The notes under the pieces are model-generated. The model saw only the letters and a list, made by a program, of their open reading frames with translations. It did no database searches and was not told the DNA's origin. 64,000 nt of DNA from the NCBI RefSeq assembly GCF_021432385.1, contig NZ_JAEACT010000005.1, positions 1-64,000 of the forward strand. The letters run 5' to 3'. This document shows, piece after piece, positions 1 through 9,394 of this stretch. The DNA is from Clostridium hydrogenum. GTDB taxonomy: Bacteria; Bacillota; Clostridia; Clostridiales; Clostridiaceae. Made by a program: the position numbers and the translations under genes. Numbering within the stretch: the stretch's first letter is position 1; each line of letters begins with the position of its first letter.

Positions 1-5
1 TATAT

Positions 6-82
6 GGATCTTTAGCTCAGTTGGTTAGAGCAACCGGCTCATAACCGGTCGGTCTGGGGTTCGAGTCCCTGAAGGTCCACCA
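6..82 (+). tRNA. tRNA with CAU anticodon (Met or Ile2)
   Basis: A complete cloverleaf can be folded: acceptor GGATCTT against AAGGTCC, D arm GCTC/GAGC, anticodon stem ACCGG/CCGGT with loop CTCATAA, a T arm with TTCGAGT, and an encoded CCA end. The anticodon is CAU. Sequence alone does not separate elongator tRNA-Met from lysidine-modified tRNA-Ile2. It lies 3 nt before tRNA-Ala, so the two are probably co-transcribed, perhaps as the tail of an operon that begins upstream of the window. Confidence 0.93.
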
Positions 83-85
83 TAT

Positions 86-161
86 GGGGGATTAGCTCAG
101 CTGGGAGAGCACCTGCCTTGCACGCAGGGGGTCAAGAGTTCGAATCTCTTATTCTCCACCA
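86..161 (+). tRNA. tRNA-Ala (UGC)
   Basis: The cloverleaf has acceptor GGGGGAT paired with ATTCTCC, anticodon stem CCTGC/GCAGG with loop CTTGCAC (anticodon UGC), T arm AAGAG/CTCTT, and an encoded CCA. It directly follows the CAU tRNA and is followed within 3 nt by a rho-independent terminator, so it ends the transcription unit. Confidence 0.95.
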
Positions 162-163
162 AG

Positions 164-193
164 AATAGCAGTTTTATAACTGCTATTTTTTTT
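164..193 (+). terminator. Rho-independent terminator after the tRNA pair
   Basis: AATAGCAGTT and AACTGCTATT form a perfect 10-bp stem with a 4-nt loop, followed by an uninterrupted T run. Confidence 0.93.
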
Positions 194-204
194 ATGCTTT
201 TTTG

Positions 205-267
205 TGACTTTAGTCATATTTTTTATTACGTTTCTCAATTAAGTTTTTTTAAAACCTATTATATAAT
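205..267 (+). promoter_or_regulatory. Promoter region of the ABC/two-component operon with a dyad
   Basis: A TATAAT -10 box lies at 262-267, about 33 bp before the first start codon, with only a weak -35 (TTAAGT, 239-244). A perfect dyad TGACT-TT-AGTCA lies at 205-216, about 45 bp upstream of the -10 box. A weak -35 plus an upstream dyad fits activation by the NarL-type regulator encoded by the last gene of the operon; that link is inference. Confidence 0.5.
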
Positions 268-299
268 TAGGATATTAATAAAGGATAGTAGGTGTAAAA

Positions 300-1238
300 A
301 TGAATATTATTGAAATAAAAAATTTAACTAAACGTTATGGAAATAGATTAGTAGTAGATAATTTAAATTTTGAAATTGAAGAAGGAGCTATGTTTGGATT
401 TTTAGGACCAAATGGAGCTGGAAAATCTACTTCTATATCTATGATATGTGGACTTGTTAAACCTAGTTCAGGTGATATAAAAGTAAATGGATACTCAATA
501 ACTAAACAAAAGGCAAAGGCACAGAAAAGCATAGGATTAGTTCCACAGAATATAGCACTATATACAAATTTAACTGCACTGGACAATTTAAAATTCTTTG
601 GCGGAATGTATGGATTAAAGAGCAAACTTTTAAAAGAAAGAGTAGATGAAGCACTTGAAATTGCGGGCTTAAGTGATAGGAAAAATGATAAAATAAATAC
701 ATTTTCAGGAGGAATGAAGAGAAGGATAAATATTGCTTCTGCAATAATGCATCATCCGAAAGTTATAATTATGGATGAGCCAACGGTTGGAATAGATCCT
801 CAATCTAGAAATCATATACTCAAATCAGCAAAGTATTTGAATGAACAATATAAATCAACGATTATATATACAAGTCATTACATGGAGGAAGTAGACTTCC
901 TGTGCAATGATATTGTTATTTTAGATGAAGGAAGAGTAATAACAAAGGGAACAAAGGAAGAAGTAAAACGATCTGCAGTAGAGGTAGAAAGTTTAGAATT
1001 AAAGGTAGCTAATATTACACCTAATATTATAGAAAGTATAAAATCAATAGATGAAGTTAATGGAGTTGATTTTATAGAAGATACTTTAAATATAACAATG
1101 AAAGATCCTCAAAAAAAACTTCAAAAAATAATAGAGATAATTATAAATAACTCTGCAAAAATCTATAATATAAATGTAACTGAACCAAACCTTGAAAGTG
1201 TATTTTTAAGTTTAACAGGTAAAAAATTAAGGGATTAA
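300..1238 (+). CDS. ABC-2 type exporter, ATP-binding protein
   Basis: This is the nucleotide-binding subunit of an ABC exporter and should act on the cytoplasmic face of the membrane. Walker A (GPNGAGKST, residues 36-44), the signature SGGMKRR (near 138), Walker B with IIMDEPT (near 160) and the switch-histidine motif TSHYMEE (near 195) are all intact. The last ~90 residues form the variable C-terminal domain common in ABC-2 exporter ATPases. It starts the operon ATPase-permease-permease-kinase-regulator, with 10 bp or an overlap to the next gene. The layout resembles NarL-regulated exporter operons such as B. subtilis yvfRSTU, suggesting export of an antibiotic, peptide or other stress compound. 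The substrate cannot be read from the sequence. Confidence 0.9.
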   Translation: MNIIEIKNLTKRYGNRLVVDNLNFEIEEGAMFGFLGPNGAGKSTSISMICGLVKPSSGDIKVNGYSITKQKAKAQKSIGLVPQNIALYTNLTALDNLKFFGGMYGLKSKLLKERVDEALEIAGLSDRKNDKINTFSGGMKRRINIASAIMHHPKVIIMDEPTVGIDPQSRNHILKSAKYLNEQYKSTIIYTSHYMEEVDFLCNDIVILDEGRVITKGTKEEVKRSAVEVESLELKVANITPNIIESIKSIDEVNGVDFIEDTLNITMKDPQKKLQKIIEIIINNSAKIYNINVTEPNLESVFLSLTGKKLRD

Positions 1239-1248
1239 GGTGATAGTT

Positions 1249-2361
1249 ATGAGAGTAATTAATATAATAAGAAATGATTTAAAAAAATATTATAGAAATG
1301 CAGCATTTATTATTTTAGTTTTAGTTGGAGCACCTATGCTTATAGGATTTGTTGAAACATGTATATTTTATAAAGATTACAATGGTCAGAGTACTTTAAA
1401 TAAATTTAGTATTTCATTTGTAGATAAAGATAAAAGTTTTTATGGAACTATGTTAAAAAAAATGCTTACTAGTAAAGAAATCAAAAAAACTTTAAATGTA
1501 CAAATAGATAGCGATGAAAATAGAGCAGAAAGCAAAGTTAAAAATGATGAAGTAAGTGCAGCAATAATAGTACCAAAGAATTTCACAAAAAACTTTATTG
1601 AAAATAGGCCCAAGGACATAAAACTTTTAAAATCACCTATGGATACGATTAATGATAATGTAGTAGAAGGTATATTGAAAAGTTTTACAGATGAGATTAG
1701 TTTAAAGAGCAGCAAAGTTAGTTATGTAGATACTACTATTATAAAAAAGCAAAGTAGGGTAAGTGCAGCTCAGCATTATTATACAGTTATGTTTTCAACA
1801 TTTATAGTTTTATCGGTGTTTATATTTGGAAGTGATATTATAGAAGAAAAAAATGAAAATGTACTTGCTAGAATAAGTTCTACAGGGACGAATAAGTATA
1901 TATATTTTTATTCAAAATTGGGAAGTACTTTTATAATGTGTATTATTGAAACCATTATCTATATTATATTAACATCTATAATATTTGATGTTGATTATGG
2001 AAGCAACTATGTTGGTATTTTAAGTATAATATTTTCGGGAAGTGTGGCAATTACCGGCTTAACTGCTATAGGTATTGGCATAATCAAAAAACTTAATGTA
2101 TTTAGGATATATAGTTGCATATTATACATGGTTATGGGGATATTTAGTGGGAGTTTTGCATTAACTCTTGAAACTTTACCACAAAAAACAGCACAGTTTG
2201 CGCCATATACTTTTAATTATAATTATTACAAAGCCTATAATGTTTTGATGCTTGGTGGGAATATGAATTCAATATTGAATTTTATTTTGAAATTAAGTAT
2301 TTTTGGAATCATAGCATCAATTTTAGGTTCTATTATTTTTAAAGTAGAGGTGAATAATTAA
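1249..2361 (+). CDS. ABC-2 type exporter, permease subunit
   Basis: This membrane subunit is about 370 residues long. It has one N-terminal membrane helix (about residues 20-40), a long extracytoplasmic domain (about 45-180) and five or six C-terminal helices, the ABC-2 permease plan. The ATG at 1249 is preferred over the in-frame GTG at 1240 because AAGGTGAT sits correctly spaced before it. The stop codon shares one base with the ATG of the next permease, implying translational coupling. The two permeases are similar in architecture but not close copies, so the transporter is probably a heterodimer of them with the upstream ATPase. Substrate unknown. Confidence 0.85.
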   Translation: MRVINIIRNDLKKYYRNAAFIILVLVGAPMLIGFVETCIFYKDYNGQSTLNKFSISFVDKDKSFYGTMLKKMLTSKEIKKTLNVQIDSDENRAESKVKNDEVSAAIIVPKNFTKNFIENRPKDIKLLKSPMDTINDNVVEGILKSFTDEISLKSSKVSYVDTTIIKKQSRVSAAQHYYTVMFSTFIVLSVFIFGSDIIEEKNENVLARISSTGTNKYIYFYSKLGSTFIMCIIETIIYIILTSIIFDVDYGSNYVGILSIIFSGSVAITGLTAIGIGIIKKLNVFRIYSCILYMVMGIFSGSFALTLETLPQKTAQFAPYTFNYNYYKAYNVLMLGGNMNSILNFILKLSIFGIIASILGSIIFKVEVNN

Positions 2362-3443
2362 TGAAAGTATTATATATTGCTTTCCTTTATTTAAGAAAGT
2401 TGTTTGCAAATAAAAAAACTATAATTCTGTATATTTTATATCCTGTATTATTTCTTAGTTTATTGCTTACAGTTAATAAAGGGGCTAACACGACAAGTTG
2501 TCAAAATGTGGGGTATATTAATAATGATACAGGAAATTATGGGAGCACAATAGTTAAGCATATAAAAAATATGGATGGTATAAATTTAAAAAAAGTAAAT
2601 AAAAGTGAAGTTAAAACATTATTGAACTTTTCAGAAGAAGATTTTATTATTGAAATTCCAAATGATTTTTCAAATAATATAAAAAATAAGCATAATGTAA
2701 AAATAAATATTTTAAAAATGGGTACTTCTAACTCAGAAGTTTCGCTTACAAATGATTTGAATTCATTTGTAAATAAGCTAACAACAAATAATAAAGCAAT
2801 TAAGATTAATTCAAAGGAAATATCAAAAAATAATGTTAAGATTTCAGCTACTACGGAATTTACAGTAAAATTTTCTGCAATGATACTGATGTTTTTTATG
2901 GTAGTAGTTGGCGGTGAAATAATTGATGAGAAAAAAGAAGGGACTTTTGAAAGAGTTATGTCTGCATCTAACGGAAGGGTTAAAACTGCTTTAGGCTTTT
3001 TACTAAGTTTTCTTGTAATTGGACTTATGCAATGTTCAGTGATTGTATTTGCATCAAAATTTATATATAAGGTTTATTGGGGAAATTCCACATTATCCCT
3101 TATTATTCTTTTTATATGCTTTGAAATTTTCATTATTTCCATATCTCTGCTTTTATCTTACTTGATTAAAGATGGAAGAAATGTTTTAATAATAGCAGTT
3201 GCAATTATAACACCTGCAATGATGTTATCTGGTTCATTTGTACCTATAGAAACTTTTAATGAAAGTGTTAGAAAAATTGCTTATCTTATGCCATCTACGT
3301 GGATGGTTAGTGGACTTAAGGAAATAGTTATTAATGGAGGTAGTGCAGCATCGGTTCTTACAAATTGTATGGTAATGCTTTTATATGCTTTGGTATTTTT
3401 TATGATTGGAAGTAGAACGTTTATAATATCTTCAGAAAAATAG
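2361..3443 (+). CDS. ABC-2 type exporter, second permease subunit
   Basis: Like its neighbour, this 360-residue protein has an N-terminal membrane helix (about 20-40), an extracytoplasmic domain to about residue 165, then hydrophobic segments typical of ABC-2 permeases. The motif GGEIIDEKKEGTFERVM after the first C-terminal helix is the usual cytoplasmic loop contacting the ATPase; the partner permease has the similar GSDIIEEKNENVLARI. The start overlaps the upstream stop by one base, with GAGGTG as ribosome site. It is predicted to form a heterodimeric exporter. The histidine kinase gene follows after 10 bp. Confidence 0.85.
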   Translation: MKVLYIAFLYLRKLFANKKTIILYILYPVLFLSLLLTVNKGANTTSCQNVGYINNDTGNYGSTIVKHIKNMDGINLKKVNKSEVKTLLNFSEEDFIIEIPNDFSNNIKNKHNVKINILKMGTSNSEVSLTNDLNSFVNKLTTNNKAIKINSKEISKNNVKISATTEFTVKFSAMILMFFMVVVGGEIIDEKKEGTFERVMSASNGRVKTALGFLLSFLVIGLMQCSVIVFASKFIYKVYWGNSTLSLIILFICFEIFIISISLLLSYLIKDGRNVLIIAVAIITPAMMLSGSFVPIETFNESVRKIAYLMPSTWMVSGLKEIVINGGSAASVLTNCMVMLLYALVFFMIGSRTFIISSEK

Positions 3444-3453
3444 GGAGAATTGT

Positions 3454-4647
3454 ATGAAAGATATAAGCAGGAAATTGTTAATTATAGTTAGATATATTGT
3501 TGCAGTAGTTGTAATAAGCATGATATTAATTTCTGATAAGGTTAATTTTAAAAATATAACATATTTAATAATATTATTTTTATGTTATGTTGTAAGCATA
3601 CAAATAAGAATGTTTATAAGTCGAAAGAATTTAATATTATTACTATCTATATTAATGGATCTTATATTAGGCTTTTTTATATATAAAAATTATGGCGGAC
3701 CTATAGTATTGTATTATTTTATAGCTATAATCGATGCAGCAATTATGCTTGACAAAAAATACGCTTATATATCTTTTATAATTGTATTAGTTTTCGTTTA
3801 TTATTCTAAAGTTTACTCATATTTTCCAGGTTACAACGATAAAATATCTATAGTATACAATTTGTTTTTGTCAATTGTTTTTATGGCATTAGGGCGATAC
3901 ATTCATTACGAAAGCAGAGGTACAAAAGAAGCACATGAGCTTTATGATGAGCTTAGAAGATCGGAAGATGAACTTCAAGTTGCATATAGAAGATTAGAGC
4001 AATATTCAAATACTGTTGAAGAATTAACGCTTTTAAAGGAGCGCAATAGAATTTCAAGAGAGATACATGATACTGTTGGGCATACTCTTACAACTATGAT
4101 AATGGAACTTCAAGCACTTCCGCATATAATTAAAGTTGATGAAAAAAAGACAAATGAACTCATTGAAAGCATGACTTCATTTAGTAAAAAAGGTTTAGAG
4201 GACGTAAGGAGAGCGGTCAAGGATTTAAAGCCAGTTGAATTTGACGAATATGCTGGAATATTTGCAATAAAAGAGCTGATAGTAAAGTTTAAAAAGGTAT
4301 CTGAGTGCAGCGTGAACTTAACTGTTTCAAAGAATCAATATCATCTAACGCCAGATGAATCCTTTATACTTTATAGAGTCATTCAAGAATCACTTAATAA
4401 TGCTGTAAAACATGGACACGCTACAAATATAGATATAATAATTAATTTTGGATTTGATAAAATAGTTACAACAATCAGAAATAACGGAGAGGGCTGCAAA
4501 GAAATAAAAAAGGGTTTTGGAATAACAGGTATGGAAGAACGAATTTCAAAATTAAATGGTACAATTGAAATACATTCTAATGACGTAAATGGATTTGAAG
4601 TTGTAGCTATGATACCAGTACAACATAGGGAGGGTGTAAATGAGTAA
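3454..4647 (+). CDS. Sensor histidine kinase, NarL/LiaS-type (HisKA_3)
   Basis: A membrane kinase of 397 residues. The N-terminal ~150 residues are very hydrophobic with about five or six membrane segments and no large extracellular loop, so it is an intramembrane-type sensor. A coiled-coil linker (about 155-190) precedes the HisKA_3 dimerisation helix with phosphoacceptor REIHDTVGH (His near 205). The HATPase_c domain has the N box ESLNNAVKHG and a G box GFGITGMEERI. This combination pairs with LuxR-type regulators. The gene overlaps the response-regulator gene by 8 nt and follows the exporter genes, so it most likely senses exporter substrate or envelope damage. Confidence 0.9.
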   Translation: MKDISRKLLIIVRYIVAVVVISMILISDKVNFKNITYLIILFLCYVVSIQIRMFISRKNLILLLSILMDLILGFFIYKNYGGPIVLYYFIAIIDAAIMLDKKYAYISFIIVLVFVYYSKVYSYFPGYNDKISIVYNLFLSIVFMALGRYIHYESRGTKEAHELYDELRRSEDELQVAYRRLEQYSNTVEELTLLKERNRISREIHDTVGHTLTTMIMELQALPHIIKVDEKKTNELIESMTSFSKKGLEDVRRAVKDLKPVEFDEYAGIFAIKELIVKFKKVSECSVNLTVSKNQYHLTPDESFILYRVIQESLNNAVKHGHATNIDIIINFGFDKIVTTIRNNGEGCKEIKKGFGITGMEERISKLNGTIEIHSNDVNGFEVVAMIPVQHREGVNE

Positions 4648-5284
4648 GATAAGACTTGCTATAGTTGATGATGAAAAGTTTATAAGGGAAAGTCTTAAAA
4701 TAATATTGTGTACTGATGAGGAAATAGAGGTTTGTGGCTTATGCATGGATGGGGAAGAGGCATATAAGTTGTGCATGGAAAAGCCTTTAGATGTAATTTT
4801 AATGGACATAAGAATGCCAGGAGTTGATGGTGTAACTGGTACGAAAAATATAAAAAAAAGTTTTCCCAAGGTTAAAATACTTGTTCTTACAACCTTTGAC
4901 GATGATGAATATATATTTGATGCATTAAGGGCAGGTGCAAGTGGATACTTATTAAAAGATACGTCTCCAGATATTATTATTGAAGCTATAAAAGGGGTAT
5001 ATAAGGGAAGCGTAATTATGCATCCTAAGATAGCTCAAAAGATAGTTAATGGTTCAGTAAATTCACATAAACATGATTTAGAACAAATAAAAAAACATTA
5101 TGATTTTTCAAATAAAGATATAGCTATTATGATGGCTATAGGAAACGGTTTATCTAATAGGGAAATTGCAGAAGAACTTTATTTAAGTGAAGGTACTATA
5201 AAAAATTATATTACCGAAATATTGTTTAAGCTTAAACTTAAAGGTAGAACACAAATTGCACTTTTTGTTAAGGATAATTTTTAG
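4640..5284 (+). CDS. Response regulator, NarL/LuxR family
   Basis: Receiver domain residues 1-120, with acidic pair DD near 10-11, phosphoacceptor Asp in ILMDIRMP (near 55), conserved Thr in LTTFDDDEY and Lys in LLKDTS. A LuxR-type helix-turn-helix follows in the last ~60 residues (SNREIAEELYLSEGTIKNYI). At 214 residues it is the normal family size. It overlaps the kinase gene, so the two are a cognate pair. It probably controls the operon it ends; the dyad at 205-216 is a candidate binding site. A weak hairpin and T-rich stretch follow the stop. Confidence 0.92.
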   Translation: MSKIRLAIVDDEKFIRESLKIILCTDEEIEVCGLCMDGEEAYKLCMEKPLDVILMDIRMPGVDGVTGTKNIKKSFPKVKILVLTTFDDDEYIFDALRAGASGYLLKDTSPDIIIEAIKGVYKGSVIMHPKIAQKIVNGSVNSHKHDLEQIKKHYDFSNKDIAIMMAIGNGLSNREIAEELYLSEGTIKNYITEILFKLKLKGRTQIALFVKDNF

Positions 5285-5412
5285 ATTAAAGGGTTGCTTA
5301 GTAAAAATTAGCTAAGAATTTTTTAATATTTTTTTATATATTAGTTGAAGTTAGTCCTATATAATAATAGAATTAAAGGTAAGGAAATTTTAAATTATAC
5401 GGGGTGGATAAT

Positions 5413-5904
5413 ATGTTTAAAAGAATAAAACAATTTTATAACTACATGACAGCTAATGTTGATGCAGAAGATAAAATGTATCTTGATAAATGTTTAAACA
5501 CTGATGAAAGAAATTTGTTTGATAAATTATCTGTTCATGAACAAAAACATTCTATAAATGTAGCTAAGGATGTTGAAAATATTTGTGATAAGAATTCAAT
5601 GAATTCAAGTAATTTAGTAAAAGCTGCACTTATGCATGATATAGGAAAGTTGAAGGCCAAAATGAATATAATTGAGAAGTCTATTATTGTTATATTAGAT
5701 AACATAAGCAAGGGAAGAATAAAAAGGTTTACCAAACTAGAAAAGATATATGTTTATTATAATCATCCAGATGATGGTGCAAAAATACTTGAGGAATTAA
5801 ATGAGAACAGCAGAATTTTGTATCTTATAAGAAATCATCATAACAAGAGTATTAAAGATGATTTAGAATTAAGTATACTTAAAATATGTGATGATAGAAA
5901 TTAG
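5413..5904 (+). CDS. HD-domain protein (putative phosphohydrolase)
   Basis: A 163-residue cytoplasmic protein. The HD metal-binding signature is visible: His in EQKHSINVA, the HD pair in LMHDIGKLK, and a downstream IRNHHNKS. These match the HD superfamily of metal-dependent phosphohydrolases; the substrate is unknown. The ATG at 5413 is chosen over the in-frame GTG at 5404 because GGGGTGG lies at correct spacing before it. It stands alone, followed 29 bp later by the NiaR-like gene. A second HD protein with a similar HDIG motif lies at 41152. Confidence 0.75.
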   Translation: MFKRIKQFYNYMTANVDAEDKMYLDKCLNTDERNLFDKLSVHEQKHSINVAKDVENICDKNSMNSSNLVKAALMHDIGKLKAKMNIIEKSIIVILDNISKGRIKRFTKLEKIYVYYNHPDDGAKILEELNENSRILYLIRNHHNKSIKDDLELSILKICDDRN

Positions 5905-5933
5905 TTTCAAAATTAAGGCTTGGTGAGGTGCTT

Positions 5934-6449
5934 ATGATTTCGGATGAAAGAAGAGAAGAGATTAGAAAAAAGTTGGAGAAGAATGGTGAACCTATAAAGG
6001 GAAGCACACTTGCAACTGAATATGGGGTAACAAGGCAAATAATAGTTAAGGATATAGCTATATTGAGGGCTGAAGGGTGTAATATATTTGCAACTCCTAA
6101 GGGGTATATAATAAATAAATTAGTATCTAACTCAATAAAAAAAGTTGTTGCTGTAACACATAAACCAGAGGATATAGAAGATGAATTAAATTCAGTTGTT
6201 AAATTTGGAGGGACTATCGAGGATGTTATAATAGAGCACCCATTATATGGCGAAATAAGAGGTATATTAATGATTAAAACTCCATTCGATGTTCAAAATT
6301 TCATGGAAAAGTTGAACAAATATAGTGCTGAGCCATTGGCGGTTTTAACAGGAGGAGTTCATTTACATACAATATGCGCAAATGATAATGAGACAATGAA
6401 TAATATACTGAAGGAATTAAATAAAAAGAATTATATATTATCAGATTAA
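5934..6449 (+). CDS. niaR: NiaR-type transcriptional repressor (HTH_11 plus 3H domain)
   Basis: A 171-residue regulator. The N-terminal winged helix (about 1-60, with STLATEYGVTRQIIVKDIAILR as recognition region) is followed by a 3H domain carrying conserved histidines (VTHKPEDIEDE, IIEHPLYGEI, GGVHLHTI). NiaR proteins bind nicotinate through the 3H domain and repress NAD-biosynthesis and niacin-uptake genes. No NAD gene is adjacent here, so targets must lie elsewhere. The ATG at 5934 is selected because GGTGAGGTG precedes it; an in-frame GTG at 5928 would overlap that site. Family assignment is from recognition, not a search. Confidence 0.8.
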   Translation: MISDERREEIRKKLEKNGEPIKGSTLATEYGVTRQIIVKDIAILRAEGCNIFATPKGYIINKLVSNSIKKVVAVTHKPEDIEDELNSVVKFGGTIEDVIIEHPLYGEIRGILMIKTPFDVQNFMEKLNKYSAEPLAVLTGGVHLHTICANDNETMNNILKELNKKNYILSD

Positions 6450-6468
6450 AGTGATAGAAGGTGATTTT

Positions 6469-9204
6469 TTGAAAAAAGCAGGTATCCTTGCAAGTGTATT
6501 TGTAGCAGTAGTTATAATTATTGCTTGCTTTGGAAATATAGCTAACTTCATTATAAACATTGAATGGTTTAAGGATCTTGGATATCTTTCGGTATACTTT
6601 ACTAAAATTTTAGCAGTATTAAAGCTTATGATTCCTTTGTTTATTGTTATATATGGTGTTATTTTATTATATTATAAAAGCATTAAAAAGAGCATCAGAA
6701 AGTGGAATAAGGTAGTAGAAGTTAATGCTAAAAAGGAGAAAAACGAAAAGAGAATATTTATTATATCAAATTTAGTTGTTTCTATTTTTCTTTCATATTC
6801 TGTGGCATCGGCTTATTGGTATAGAATACTTCAGTTTGCAAATGCGTCTAAGTTTAATATAAAAGATCCAATTTTTAATATAGATGCATCTTTTTATGTT
6901 TTTAAAATGCCATTAATAGAATCTCTTTATGGTGTTATAATGACACTTTTATTTTTTCTAGTAATACTGACTTTTATAATTTATATTGGATTTAATGTAA
7001 AAGATAATATTAGAAGATCTAATAGGGTTAATGGTTATACTTTTAGAGTATTCATGAAAGGATTAGTGGATTTTGCAGGAAGGCAATTAGCTACTTTATC
7101 ATCTCTTATAATATTGCTTTTATCATTTGGGTATATGCTTAAGGCATTTGGCCTTGTATATTCGCCAAGAGGTGTATTTTATGGTGCAGGATATACAGAC
7201 ATACATGTTTCTTTAGTGTTTTATGTAATTATAATGATACTTTGTGTAATATCAGCTATAGTCATATTTTTGAGTATCATTAAATCTAAGATAAGACCAA
7301 TTATTATTTCCATATGTGTTATAATAGTTTTTGTTATAGGAGAGGGAATAGCTTCACCTGCTGTTCAAAAGCTATATGTTAAGTCAAATGAAAAGACAGT
7401 GGAAGCACCGTATATAAGAAACAATATAGATTACACTAGAAAAGCCTTTAATATAGATAAGATTTCAGAAAAAGATTTCCCGGCAGAGGAGAATTTAACT
7501 GCACAGGATATTGCTAGCAATAGACCTACAGTAGACAATATAAAGGTAAATTCCTTTGAGCCTGCACTTGAATTTTATAATCAAGTTCAAGTTATAAGAT
7601 ATTATTATGATTTTAATGATATTGATATTGATAGATATAATATTAACGGAAAGTATAATCAAGTATTTATTGCACCAAGGGAACTTGATGAGAAAAGTCT
7701 TCAAGGTAATGCAGATACTTGGCAAAATAGACATCTTGTATATACTCATGGTTATGGAGCTGTCATGAGTAAGGTTAACTCTGTAACGGATTCTGGTCAG
7801 CCTGATTTTGTAATTAATGATATACCACCTGAAAATAAGACAGCAATTTCTTTAAAGAATCCAAGAATATATTTTGGAGAAGAAACCAATGATTATGTTA
7901 TAGCAAATAATACCCTGGGTGAGTTTGATTATCCAAATGGAGGATCAGATAAAATTAATAACTATGATAGCAAGTATGGAATAAATGCTACACTAATAAA
8001 CAGGCTTTTATTTACTGTTAATGAGCATGACATTAATTTCTTGTTATCAGGAAATATAAATTCCAATAGTAAAATACTTATAAACAGAAATATAGTTGAT
8101 AGAGTTAATAAAATAGCTCCATTTTTAACTTATGATAGTGACCCATATGCAATAATAAGTAATGGAAAAATGTATTGGATTTTAGACGCATATACAACTT
8201 CAAATAGATTTCCATATTCACAACCTGTAGATAACGTAAATTATATAAGGAACTCAATTAAGGTTGTCATTGATGCTGTGAATGGAACTACTAACTTTTA
8301 TATAGTAGATAAGAATGATCCTATTGCAGATAGTTATTCTAAAATATTTCCTGGGTTATTTAAAAGTGCAAGTGAAGTACCACCTGATATAAAGAAACAC
8401 TTTAGATATCCAGAACAATTATTTGCAACTCAAAGTAAAATACTTGAAAGATATCATGTTACAGATACAGGCATATTTTACAACGGTGAAGATTTGTGGG
8501 ATGTATCTAAAAACCTAAATGACGTTGAAGGAGAAAAGAAGGCAAGTGATTCATCGTATGTTGTAATGAAGCTTCCAGGTGAGAAAAAGGAAGAAATGGT
8601 TTTAATGCAGTATTTTAATATGAGAAATAAAAATAACATGGTTGCACTTCTTGGAGCTAGGATGGATGGTGATAATTATGGCAAAATGGTCTTATATGAA
8701 TTGCCTACAGATAAAACTGTCGATAGCCCATATTTATTTAACCAAAAATTGAGGCAGGATCCTGTGATTTCTAAAGAGGTTTCATTGTGGAATACCCAAG
8801 GTTCTAAAGTGCAATTTGGAGACACGTCTGTTGTGCCTATAAATAAATCGCTTATATATATAGAACCAGTTTATTTAAGGGCTCAAGGCAAAAACAGTGT
8901 TCCAGAGGTAAAAAGGGTTATAGTTGCCTACGGAAGTAAAATTATTATGGCACAAAATGTTGATGCAGCACTTCAGCAAATATTTAATTATACAGATAAT
9001 AATAATAATTCTACAGATAATCAGCAGCAAACAGATAAAACTCAAATACCAACTACGTCAGCATCTATTGATAAACAGAAATTAAAGGATGCTGAGGATT
9101 TATATAACAAGGCTATTGATGCACAAAAAAATGGAGACTGGTCTAGTTATGGAGATTATATTAAACAGCTTGGTAAAACAATAGAAGAATTAAATACGAA
9201 GTAA
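6469..9204 (+). CDS. UPF0182 family large membrane protein
   Basis: Conserved, functionally uncharacterised membrane protein of about 911 residues, the usual size for UPF0182. Seven or so hydrophobic helices fill residues 1-300, including the family-type segment INIEWFKDLGYLSVYF. A large extracytoplasmic domain follows (about 300-840), then a low-complexity Asn/Gln-rich stretch and a C-terminal helical tail. The TTG at 6469 is the likely start because AGAAGGTGAT is ideally spaced before it; the in-frame GTG at 6451 has no ribosome site. It follows the NiaR-like gene by 19 bp and may share its transcript. The last 12 bases of coding sequence lie inside the palindrome at 9193-9386. Confidence 0.88.
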   Translation: MKKAGILASVFVAVVIIIACFGNIANFIINIEWFKDLGYLSVYFTKILAVLKLMIPLFIVIYGVILLYYKSIKKSIRKWNKVVEVNAKKEKNEKRIFIISNLVVSIFLSYSVASAYWYRILQFANASKFNIKDPIFNIDASFYVFKMPLIESLYGVIMTLLFFLVILTFIIYIGFNVKDNIRRSNRVNGYTFRVFMKGLVDFAGRQLATLSSLIILLLSFGYMLKAFGLVYSPRGVFYGAGYTDIHVSLVFYVIIMILCVISAIVIFLSIIKSKIRPIIISICVIIVFVIGEGIASPAVQKLYVKSNEKTVEAPYIRNNIDYTRKAFNIDKISEKDFPAEENLTAQDIASNRPTVDNIKVNSFEPALEFYNQVQVIRYYYDFNDIDIDRYNINGKYNQVFIAPRELDEKSLQGNADTWQNRHLVYTHGYGAVMSKVNSVTDSGQPDFVINDIPPENKTAISLKNPRIYFGEETNDYVIANNTLGEFDYPNGGSDKINNYDSKYGINATLINRLLFTVNEHDINFLLSGNINSNSKILINRNIVDRVNKIAPFLTYDSDPYAIISNGKMYWILDAYTTSNRFPYSQPVDNVNYIRNSIKVVIDAVNGTTNFYIVDKNDPIADSYSKIFPGLFKSASEVPPDIKKHFRYPEQLFATQSKILERYHVTDTGIFYNGEDLWDVSKNLNDVEGEKKASDSSYVVMKLPGEKKEEMVLMQYFNMRNKNNMVALLGARMDGDNYGKMVLYELPTDKTVDSPYLFNQKLRQDPVISKEVSLWNTQGSKVQFGDTSVVPINKSLIYIEPVYLRAQGKNSVPEVKRVIVAYGSKIIMAQNVDAALQQIFNYTDNNNNSTDNQQQTDKTQIPTTSASIDKQKLKDAEDLYNKAIDAQKNGDWSSYGDYIKQLGKTIEELNTK

Positions 9205-9386
9205 GAGTGTTATGGAACATTAAATAACATCAATAAATCTAAGGGAAATATTTTTAAAATCCTAAGAACTTTCAATAACTCACTGACGTTCAGACAAATT
9301 GAAAGTTCTAAGGATTTTGAAAATATTTCACTAAGATTTATAAGATGTTATTTAAATCGTTCCAAAACACTCTTACTTCGTATTAT
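9193..9386. repeat. Giant imperfect palindrome, about 85-bp arms
   Basis: The sequence from AATACGAAGTAAGAGTGTT (9193) reads as an inverted complement at AACACTCTTACTTCGTATT (ending 9386). Pairing continues inward with roughly 90% identity to a loop near 9275-9297. The left arm starts inside the UPF0182 gene and contains its stop codon. There is no T run after the second arm, so it is not a simple terminator. It abuts a degraded copy of the heptamer-bounded repeat family. Confidence 0.85.
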
Positions 9387-9394
9387 ACAGTGGT

